Source of the DNA: Microbacterium marinilacus
GTDB taxonomy: Bacteria > Actinomycetota > Actinomycetes > Actinomycetales > Microbacteriaceae
Assembly: GCF_019753765.1 (NCBI RefSeq)
Contig: NZ_JAIJZW010000003.1
Location: 1 to 64,000, forward strand
DNA length: 64,000 nt
Direction: 5' to 3'
The position numbers and the translations under genes were made by a program. Below the pieces are notes generated by a model that made no database searches, was not told where the DNA came from, and saw only the letters and a list, made by a program, of their open reading frames with translations. Positions 58,237 to 64,000 of this stretch are shown here, piece by piece (positions within the stretch are counted from its first letter, which is position 1; every line of letters starts with the position of its first letter).

Positions 58237-59550
58237 TCAGGCCGCCGGTGCGGAGGCGGTGCCGGTGGGCACCGGCTCAGGCGTGGTCGACGTCTTCGTG
58301 CTGGGCGACGGCGCGGGGGTGCTCGGTGCAGGCGCCGGAGTGCTCGGGGCCGGTGCCGGTGTGCTCGGGGCCGGTGCCGGCTTCGTGGGCTCCGGCTCCG
58401 TCGGCGCGGGCTCGGTCGGCGTCGGCTCGGTCGGCGTGGGCTTGGGAGTCGCCGGCGGCGTGGTCGGCGTCGGGGTGGGCGTGGCCGGCGGGGTCGTCGG
58501 CGTCGGCGTGCCCGTCGGGGCAGGTGTCGGCGTGCCGGTCGGCGTCGGCGTCGGGCTCGGCGTCTTCGTGGGCGTCGGCGTCTTGGTGGGCGTCGGCGTG
58601 GGGGAGGGGCTCGGCTTCGCCGGCTCCTGCGTCCCGGCGGGCACCGGCGCGGGCGCGACGGGCGCGACGGAGCCGGTCGGCAGGTCGGGGATCTTCACCG
58701 AGCCGTTCAGGTAGGCCAGCGGATCGCGGGCGACGCCGCCCACGCGCACCTCGAAGTGGAGGTGGTTGCCGAAGCTGCGTCCCGTGTTGCCGACGCCGCC
58801 GAGCACGTCGCCCGCCTCGACCCAGTCGCCCACCTTCACCTGGCGGGTGCCGTTGGTCATGTGCCCGTAGAGGGTCTGCACGCCGTCGAGGTGCTGCACG
58901 ATCACCGCCACCCCGTAGCCGTAGTAGCTCTCGCTCGAGAGGACGACGATGCCCGGAGCGGCCGAGCCGATCGGCGTGCCGGCGCCGGCGGCGAGGTCGA
59001 GACCCATGTGGCGGCCGCCGCGCGCGCCGAAGACGTCGGTGATGGAGATCTGCGCGAGGGGCCAGCTCAGGCCGCCGAGCGAAGCGAGGTACGCGGCGTC
59101 GGCGGGGGCGAACCGCGAGAGGTCCACGTCGATGCCCGCCGCGATGGCGGCCTCGATGAGCTCGCGGCCGTCGTCGCGACGGATCTCGGCGAGCTCGTCC
59201 ACCGTGGTCGCCGCATAGGCGCTCGGCGACAGGTTCGCCTGGCGCATCGCGAGCTCGGCCTCGAGACGTTCGGCCTCGGCGGACACGTGCGCGCCCGCCG
59301 GCGCGAGGTCGGTGGGCGCCAGCCGGCCGTCCCACTCGCCGTCCTCGGCGGCGCTCGCGAAGGCGGCCTCCACGGCGATCGAACGCGGCTGCGCCTCGTC
59401 CGACACCGACGGCACGGCCGCCGCGACCAGTCCGGTGGGAAGGGTCAGCAGCCCCAGCAGCGCGATCGCCACGCCCGGGCGCACGACGGCTACCGCGCGC
59501 GGCGAGCCGGCCGGCGCGGGGCGCTTCTGCGCGTTCGATTCAGGCTGCAT
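58237..59550 (-). CDS. M23-family endopeptidase with long Pro/Thr tail
   Basis: The 437-residue protein starts after GGGGGGAAATC at ATG 59550. A cytoplasmic basic stretch and a membrane/signal helix (PGVAIALLGLLTLPTGLVAAAVP) lead out of the cell. A linker and a peptidase M23/LytM domain follow: ITDVFGARGGRHMGLDLAAGAGTPIGSA with the zinc ligands H and D, then QTLYGHMTNGT and GNHLHFEVRV with the HxH pair. The last about 140 residues are low-complexity Pro/Thr/Ala repeats. Such enzymes cut peptidoglycan cross-bridges during growth or division. The tail probably spans the cell wall. All three metal ligands are present. Confidence 0.9.
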   Translation of the reverse strand: MQPESNAQKRPAPAGSPRAVAVVRPGVAIALLGLLTLPTGLVAAAVPSVSDEAQPRSIAVEAAFASAAEDGEWDGRLAPTDLAPAGAHVSAEAERLEAELAMRQANLSPSAYAATTVDELAEIRRDDGRELIEAAIAAGIDVDLSRFAPADAAYLASLGGLSWPLAQISITDVFGARGGRHMGLDLAAGAGTPIGSAAPGIVVLSSESYYGYGVAVIVQHLDGVQTLYGHMTNGTRQVKVGDWVEAGDVLGGVGNTGRSFGNHLHFEVRVGGVARDPLAYLNGSVKIPDLPTGSVAPVAPAPVPAGTQEPAKPSPSPTPTPTKTPTPTKTPSPTPTPTGTPTPAPTGTPTPTTPPATPTPTPTTPPATPKPTPTEPTPTEPAPTEPEPTKPAPAPSTPAPAPSTPAPAPSTPAPSPSTKTSTTPEPVPTGTASAPAA

Positions 59551-59633
59551 GATTTCCCCCCGGCCCATCATGCCCTGCCGGCGCCGGGAAGGAAAGCCCA
59601 GGTCATGGGCATCACCCGCCGCTTCATCCCGGG

Positions 59634-60647
59634 TCACTCCCGGCCGGACGACACCCAGGTGGGCTCGAAGGAGCGGTGGCCCGCGACGCGCGCGGCCAGT
59701 GCATCGAGACGCGCGACGTGATCCGCCGACAGCTCGACGTCGACGGCGGCGAGGTTCTCGGCGACCCTCGCCGGCGAGCGCGTGCCCGGGATCGGCACGA
59801 CGGGCAGGCCCAGCGCGCGCCCCTTGTCGTACAGCCAGGCGAGGGACACCTGGGCGGCGCTGACGCCCGCCTCCGCGGCTACCCGGAGGACCTCGTCGAG
59901 CACCGGCCGGTTGGCCGCGAGCGCGTCGGGAGCGAAGCGCGGAAACCGCGGTCGGCCCTCGCTCTCGGTCAGCGCGTCCGGGTCGAACAGGCCGGTCAGC
60001 CACTGCCTGCCCAGAGGCGAGTAGGGCACGAAGCCGATGCCGAGCTCCCGCGCCGCGGGCACGACGTGCGCCTCGACGTCGCGGCTGATGATGCTCCACT
60101 CGGTCTGGACGGCCGCGATCGGGTGCACCCTCGCCGCGCGCCGCAGCTCGTCGCCGGTCGCCTCGGACAACCCGATGTGCAGGATCTTGCCCTCCGCCAC
60201 CAGCTCCGACAGCGCGCCGACGGTGTCCTCGATCGGCACCTCGGGGTCCACGCGGTGCTGGTAGTAGAGGTCGAGGCGGTCGGTGCCCAGGCGTGCGAGG
60301 CTCAGCTCGATCTGCTCTCGGACGTACGCGCGGTCTCCGCGGATGCCACGCCGGCCGATGCCGCCGCCGGCCAGGATGCCGAACTTCGACGCCAGCTGCA
60401 CCTCGTCGCGGCGGGTGCGCAGCAGCCGGGAGATGATCTCCTCGCTCCGCCCCCGGCCGTAGATGTTCGCGGTGTCGACGAACGTGACGCCCGAGTCGAC
60501 GGCGTGGGTGAGGGTGCGCAGCGCCTCGTCGTCGCCGACGGGGCCGTAGACGTCGCTGAGCGACATGCCGCCGTATCCCTGGCGGGGGACGCGCAGTCCG
60601 TCGCCCAGTTCGATCAGGTGCGTCTCGAGGGGGGTGTCCGTGCTCAC
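59634..60647 (-). CDS. Aldo/keto reductase
   Basis: The 337-residue (beta/alpha)8 NADPH-dependent reductase has the start region LRVPRQGYGGMSLSDVYGPVGDDEALRTLTHAVDSGVTFVDTANIYGRGRSEEII, with the catalytic Asp and Tyr. The Lys in LASKFGIL and the His in LYYQHRVDP complete the AKR tetrad. The C-terminal PIPGTRSPARVAENLAAVDVELS is the cofactor-binding end. GTG 60647 or GTG 60656 may be the start. It is coupled to the MATE exporter gene upstream, whose stop lies about 10 bases away. It resembles the AKR13-like group reducing aldehydes. Confidence 0.88.
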   Translation of the reverse strand: MSTDTPLETHLIELGDGLRVPRQGYGGMSLSDVYGPVGDDEALRTLTHAVDSGVTFVDTANIYGRGRSEEIISRLLRTRRDEVQLASKFGILAGGGIGRRGIRGDRAYVREQIELSLARLGTDRLDLYYQHRVDPEVPIEDTVGALSELVAEGKILHIGLSEATGDELRRAARVHPIAAVQTEWSIISRDVEAHVVPAARELGIGFVPYSPLGRQWLTGLFDPDALTESEGRPRFPRFAPDALAANRPVLDEVLRVAAEAGVSAAQVSLAWLYDKGRALGLPVVPIPGTRSPARVAENLAAVDVELSADHVARLDALAARVAGHRSFEPTWVSSGRE

Positions 60648-60657
60648 CCGAGCCACC

Positions 60658-62037
60658 CTAGGGCGCCGTGGGCGCGGGGCGCTCGCCCGCCGTCATCCAC
60701 CGACTCCCGCGCACCCGCACGCCGAGCGTGAGCGCCCGTGCCGCCATGAAGACGCCGAAGAAGCCGACGGTCAGCCAGGCGAGGCCGGCGGCGCCGCTCG
60801 GGGCGGCAGCGGCGATCAGCGCCAGCGCCGGCAGGAAGGGCACGAGGTTCAGCGCGCCGGCCAGCGCCAGGTAGCGCGCGTCGCCCGCCCCCATCAGCAC
60901 CCCGTCCAGCACGTACACGACGCCCGCCAGCGGCTGCCCGACCGCCATCAGGATCAGCGCCGGCTGGATGAGCGTCGCGAGCCCCGCGTCGCCCGTGAAC
61001 GCGAGGCCGAGCACGCCCGACAGCGCCGCGACCACGGCGCCCAGCGCGACGCCGAACCAGGCGCCCCACGCCAGCGTGCGCCGCAGCACGAGGCGGACGG
61101 CAGCGCGGTCGCCGGCGCCGAGGCTCTTGCCGATCAGCGCCTGCGCCGCGATCGCGAGGGCGTCGAGCGCGTAGGCGACGGTGGACGAGACCGTGAAGAC
61201 GACCTGCCATCCCGCCAGCTCTCGCGTGCCGAGTCCGGTCGCGACGGCGACCGTGAGCAGCAGCGACAGGCGCAGGCTGACCGTCCTCAGGAACAGCCAG
61301 CCGCCCGATCGCGCCGAGCCGCGGATCCCGTCGCGCTCCGGGCGCAGCCGCGCCTCGTGCCGCCGCGCGAGCCGGCCGATCACGACCGCATAGGCGATGA
61401 CCATGCCCCACTGCGCCACGACCGTGCCCGTCGCGGATCCGGCCACGCCCCAGCCGAACCCGTAGATGAACAGGGCGTTGAGCGCCGCGTTCGCGACGAA
61501 CCCGACGCCGGCGATGCGCAGCGGGGTCATCGTGTCCTGCAGCCCGCGCAGGAGACCGGTCGCGGCGAAGACGATCAGCATCGCCGGCAGGCCGGCCATC
61601 GAGATGCCGAGGTATGCCACGGCGTGCTCGGCGACGTCGGCGGCCGGGCCGAAGGCCGCCACGAGGGCGGGTGTCGCGAACGCGCCCGCGATCGCCAGCA
61701 CCGCCCCGATGCCTAGTGCCAGCCACATGCCGTCGATGCCGACCGACACCGCGCCGCGGACGTCGCCGGCGCCGAACCGGCGCGCTACGGCGGGCGTGGT
61801 CGCGTAGGCGAGGAACACCATCAGGCCGACGATCGTCGTCAGCACCGCCGACGCGATGCCGAGGCCCGCGAGCGGTGCCACGCCCAGGTGCCCCACGAGC
61901 GCGGCGTCGACCATGAGGAAGAGCGGCTCGACGATCAGCGATCCCAGTGCCGGGACGGCGAGCCGGAGGATGTCGCGGTTCACCGCGCCGGCCGGGGGCG
62001 GCGGTGTCGGGCGGCTCACCTTCCCACGGTAGGCCAC
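60658..62037 (-). CDS. MATE-family efflux protein (DinF-like)
   Basis: The 459-residue exporter has 12 predicted helices. It starts GAVNRDILRLAVPALGSLIVEPLFLMVDAALVGHLGVAPLAGLGIAS and has RGLQDTMTPLRIAGVGFVANAALNALFIYGFGWGVAGSATGTVVAQ at the first-half end. A similar second half (LAIAAQALIGKSLGAGDRAAV) is also present. These are features of the DinF subgroup of MATE proteins, which extrude drugs or reactive compounds with protons or sodium. It starts at ATG 62037, and VSRPTPPP a few codons later is an alternative. The aldo/keto reductase gene follows directly. Confidence 0.9.
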   Translation of the reverse strand: MAYRGKVSRPTPPPPAGAVNRDILRLAVPALGSLIVEPLFLMVDAALVGHLGVAPLAGLGIASAVLTTIVGLMVFLAYATTPAVARRFGAGDVRGAVSVGIDGMWLALGIGAVLAIAGAFATPALVAAFGPAADVAEHAVAYLGISMAGLPAMLIVFAATGLLRGLQDTMTPLRIAGVGFVANAALNALFIYGFGWGVAGSATGTVVAQWGMVIAYAVVIGRLARRHEARLRPERDGIRGSARSGGWLFLRTVSLRLSLLLTVAVATGLGTRELAGWQVVFTVSSTVAYALDALAIAAQALIGKSLGAGDRAAVRLVLRRTLAWGAWFGVALGAVVAALSGVLGLAFTGDAGLATLIQPALILMAVGQPLAGVVYVLDGVLMGAGDARYLALAGALNLVPFLPALALIAAAAPSGAAGLAWLTVGFFGVFMAARALTLGVRVRGSRWMTAGERPAPTAP

Positions 62038-62071
62038 GGCTCGACCGAGCGTGCCGCGCCGACGGCGCGGC

Positions 62072-63031
62072 TCAGCGGCTGACGGGGTCGGCGTCGCCCG
62101 CGCGGAGCCGACCGATCGCCGCGCGGGTCGGCGCCGCCTCCCAGTCGCCCTCGGCGGTGCACGCGAGCGCGCCGCACGCGATCGCCGTGTCGAGACGCTG
62201 CTCGGCGGTGGCGCCCCGCGCGAGCTCCGTCAGCCACCCCGCCACGAACGCGTCGCCGGCTCCGACCGTGTCGACGACCGGCACGCGCAGGGCGTCCCGC
62301 CGCAGCCTGAGCCCGTCGGCGGAGGCGGCGAGAGCGCCGCGATGGCCCAGCTTGACGACGGCGTGCGAGGCGCCCAGGGCGAGGATCGCCTCCGCTTGGG
62401 CCTCGGGCTCGGTCGCGCCCGTCAGCAGCTCGGCCTCGTCGTCGCCGGCGAAGACGATGTCCGCGCGGCGCGCGAGCCCGCGGTAGGCGTCGGCGGCCGC
62501 AGCTGCGTCGTCCCAGAGCCGGCTGCGGTGGTTGACGTCGAACGAGACCAGGGCGCCCGCCGCGGACGCGTGGTCGATCGCCGCGTGCACGGCGGCCAGC
62601 GGCCCGCCGCCGAGCCCCGCCGAGATCCCCGTCACGTGCAGCACCCGCGCTCGGGCGACGACCTCGGCGCTGACATCGTCGGGCGTGAGCCGGCTGCCGG
62701 CCTGGTCGCGGCGGTAGTAGCTGATGCGGCTCGTCCCCGGCTGCGGGCGCTCCTTGAGCATCAGGGCGGTGGCGGCGCCCTCGTCGCGGGCGGCGTGCAC
62801 CTCGACCGACTCGGCCCGCAGCTCGCGCAGGATCAGGTCGCCGACCGCATCGGCGCCGACGCGTCCGATCCATCCCGAGGCGCCCCCGAGGCGGGCGACG
62901 CCGATCGCGACGTTGCTCTCGGCCCCGCCGAATCCCAGCCGCATGTCGCGCACGTGGCTGAGCAGGCCCGGCCGGGTCGCGGTGACGAGGCCCAGGCTCT
63001 CGCCGACGACCACGACGTCGAGCCGGCTCAC
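62072..63031 (-). CDS. kdgK: 2-keto-3-deoxygluconate kinase (PfkB family)
   Basis: The 319-residue PfkB-type sugar kinase has the N-terminal GESLGLVT...GGAESNVAIGVARLG, a substrate-binding RISYYRRDQAGSRL (typical for KdgK, where the YYR motif binds the acid), FDVNHRSRLW, and the C-terminal ATP site VDTVGAGDAFVAGWL with the catalytic Asp. It makes 2-keto-3-deoxy-6-phosphogluconate. Its start overlaps the stop of the KDPG aldolase gene, giving the second and third steps of hexuronate or gluconate breakdown. An IclR regulator lies divergently. Confidence 0.9.
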   Translation of the reverse strand: MSRLDVVVVGESLGLVTATRPGLLSHVRDMRLGFGGAESNVAIGVARLGGASGWIGRVGADAVGDLILRELRAESVEVHAARDEGAATALMLKERPQPGTSRISYYRRDQAGSRLTPDDVSAEVVARARVLHVTGISAGLGGGPLAAVHAAIDHASAAGALVSFDVNHRSRLWDDAAAAADAYRGLARRADIVFAGDDEAELLTGATEPEAQAEAILALGASHAVVKLGHRGALAASADGLRLRRDALRVPVVDTVGAGDAFVAGWLTELARGATAEQRLDTAIACGALACTAEGDWEAAPTRAAIGRLRAGDADPVSR

Positions 63032-63645
63032 GACGTCAGCTCCACCACGTGCCGTGCCGCCTCGGCGACCGCGGCGGCGCCCTGCGACGCGCCGGCGACC
63101 ACCCAGCTGCCGCTCGCCGCGAAGACGGCGGGGTGCGACAGGTGCTCGGCGAGGTTGGCGGGGCCGATGCCGCCGGACGGCATGAACAGCACGTCGCGGT
63201 AGACGTCGGCGTAGGCCCCGAGCAGCGCGAGTCCGTCGAACACGCCGGCGGGGAAGAGCTTCAGGCGGGACAGGCCGAGCCCGATCGCCGCCTGCACCTC
63301 GGTGGGGGTGAGCACGCCGGGCACGATCGGCACGCCGGCATCCGCGGCGGCGCCCACCACCTCCGCGTCGAGGCCGGGCGTGACGAGGAAGGAGGCCCCG
63401 GCTTCGATCGCCTCGTGCGCCTGGGTCACGCTGAGGACCGTCCCCGCGCCGACGAGCAGGTCGCCGCGTCCGGCGAGGCGCCGCAGAGCGGGCAGGCCGT
63501 GCTCACCGCGCAGGGCGACCTCGACGACGGGCAGCCCGCCTGCCGCCAGCCCGTCGCCGATCGCGTCGACATGGCGCGGGTCGCGCACCGACGCGAGCGG
63601 GACGACGCGGTGGCGGAACAGCGGGTGGTCCAGCGGCGTGCTCAT
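63028..63645 (-). CDS. eda: 2-dehydro-3-deoxyphosphogluconate aldolase (KDPG aldolase)
   Basis: The 205-residue enzyme is a class I aldolase splitting KDPG into pyruvate and glyceraldehyde-3-phosphate. Family signatures are VVEVALRGEHGLPALRRL with the catalytic Glu, LVGAGTVLSVTQAHEAIEAGASFLVTPG, the Schiff-base lysine in LSRLKLFPAGVFDG, and FMPSGGIGPANL. It starts at ATG 63645 inside the stop of a 16-codon leader ORF and has no clear ribosome binding site of its own, so its translation probably depends on that ORF. It is coupled to kdgK by a four-base overlap. Confidence 0.93.
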   Translation of the reverse strand: MSTPLDHPLFRHRVVPLASVRDPRHVDAIGDGLAAGGLPVVEVALRGEHGLPALRRLAGRGDLLVGAGTVLSVTQAHEAIEAGASFLVTPGLDAEVVGAAADAGVPIVPGVLTPTEVQAAIGLGLSRLKLFPAGVFDGLALLGAYADVYRDVLFMPSGGIGPANLAEHLSHPAVFAASGSWVVAGASQGAAAVAEAARHVVELTS

Positions 63646-63692
63646 CGGCGCACCGATGCGCCGGTGGTCGGGAGGGGGAGGGCGGTCGTCAT
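63642..63692 (-). CDS. Sixteen-residue leader ORF coupled to eda
   Basis: ATG 63692 follows the near-perfect ribosome binding site AAGGAGCAGCA and encodes MTTALPLPTTGASVRR before a TGA that overlaps the eda ATG (ATGA). The eda start lacks its own Shine-Dalgarno, so ribosomes probably enter here and re-initiate. It may simply feed translation into eda or act as a regulatory leader peptide. Its Thr/Pro content is not dramatic enough to claim attenuation. Confidence 0.6.
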   Translation of the reverse strand: MTTALPLPTTGASVRR

Positions 63693-63718
63693 TGCTGCTC
63701 CTTCGCCGGTCTCGTCAG

Positions 63719-63735
63719 GTTCCGTTAGGCGGAAC
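63719..63735. promoter_or_regulatory. IclR-type operator (GTTCCG-N5-CGGAAC)
   Basis: A perfect inverted repeat, GTTCCG TTAGG CGGAAC, lies between the KDG operon and the divergent iclR gene. TTCCG/CGGAA symmetry with a short centre is a typical IclR-family operator. TAGGAT (63750-63755) nearby gives a possible -10 box. Confidence 0.75.
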
Positions 63736-63798
63736 TCGGGTCCACCAGATAGGATAGACCATCGTCCTGGGTCGCCGGGAAGCGGGGAGTCGAAGAGC

Positions 63799-64000
63799 AT
63801 GGTCGAGGACCACGCGCCGGTCGCGGGCGCGAGCCACAAGACGCTGCGCGTGCTCGAGGCCGCGCTGCTCGCAGAGCGGTTCACGGACATCGTCGAGGGG
63901 TCCGGGCTGCCGAAGTCGACCGTCCACCGCATCCTCGCGACGCTGGTCGACGAGGGCTTCGTCGCGGGGGACGCCGAGGGCGGCTACCGCGCGGGACCGC
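63799..64000 (+). CDS. IclR-family regulator, N-terminal part (runs off the window)
   Basis: The visible 67 codons encode SHKTLRVLEAALLAERFTDIVEGSGLPKSTVHRILATLVDEGFVAGDAEGGYRAGP, the winged-helix DNA-binding domain of IclR regulators. ATG 63799 follows GGGGAGTCGAAG. The effector domain lies beyond the edge. Given the divergent eda-kdgK operon and the operator, it is probably a KdgR-like repressor responding to keto-deoxy sugar acids. Confidence 0.88.
   Translation, partial: MVEDHAPVAGASHKTLRVLEAALLAERFTDIVEGSGLPKSTVHRILATLVDEGFVAGDAEGGYRAGP

Noticed and set aside
58270-58640. Dense short repeats resembling a CRISPR or tandem-repeat array
   Set aside because: The repeats are in frame with the M23 endopeptidase tail (Pro/Thr-rich coding) and have no spacer structure.
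57584-59721. Long open frames on the plus strand opposite the M23 gene
   Set aside because: They are rich in Arg/Gly/Val repeats caused by the GC skew of the opposite coding strand and have no ribosome binding site or family similarity.

Overview
The window is very GC-rich, densely packed DNA from an actinobacterium, most likely a Microbacteriaceae member close to Microbacterium. The evidence is the gene content: NucS mismatch endonuclease, MmyB-type XRE regulators, many TetR-controlled short-chain dehydrogenases, DUF6611-like and DUF998-like membrane proteins, frequent GTG starts, GTGA/ATGA overlaps, and promoters whose -10 box lies 6-7 nt before the start codon (leaderless mRNAs). No tRNA, rRNA, CRISPR array or phage module was seen.

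Layout. 0.0-0.1 kb: the edge of an IS3-family insertion, with a membrane protein gene directly behind it that may have lost its N-terminus. 1-9.6 kb: small redox/regulator modules, comprising a frameshifted XRE regulator, SDRs, a quinone-reductase-like MDR divergent from a TetR gene, and a TetR gene divergent from two overlapping SDR genes with two matching palindromic operators. This part ends with an unusual Atu4866-domain protein. 9.6-14.7 kb: an orphan three-gene cassette of unknown function, two DUF6611-like paralogues, and an nhaA-glycosyltransferase operon. 14.7-22.6 kb: a complete potassium uptake operon in the order small ORF-kdpF-kdpA-kdpB-kdpC-kdpD-kdpE, including two very short membrane-peptide genes. 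22.8-28.6 kb: reductase/XRE and hydrolase/esterase/LacI modules.

29-34.8 kb: a GntR regulator, then a LysR-mesX-mesD block predicted to make methionine by the folate-independent, oxygen-dependent MesD/MesX route, with GGCTAT-type repeats at both the lysR and mesX promoters. An SDR/SnoaL pair and a TetR gene follow. 34.8-40.4 kb: a sugar-acid catabolic operon (DapA-family aldolase, NanT-like transporter, D-2-hydroxyacid dehydrogenase, atypical HpcH/HpaI aldolase) with its LacI regulator. 40.5-46.1 kb: a DUF998-like protein, an SDR-TetR pair with a 26-bp perfect operator, a MerR regulator divergent from a frameshifted esterase, and a lipoprotein/enterochelin-esterase-like pair.

46.4-57.5 kb: cold-shock gene with a strong terminator, coiled-coil membrane protein, HAD phosphatase, nucS, MFS exporter with HAD-IIA phosphatase, SDR, two-component system with an ABC exporter, and a DtxR-family regulator. 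Two intergenic palindromic elements lie here; one is a 19-bp-phased array of three direct and three inverted units. 57.5-64 kb: SpoU methyltransferase, an M23 endopeptidase with a long Pro/Thr tail, aldo/keto reductase, MATE exporter, and the end of a KDG pathway operon (KDG kinase, KDPG aldolase with a translationally coupled leader ORF) divergent from an IclR regulator over a perfect operator.
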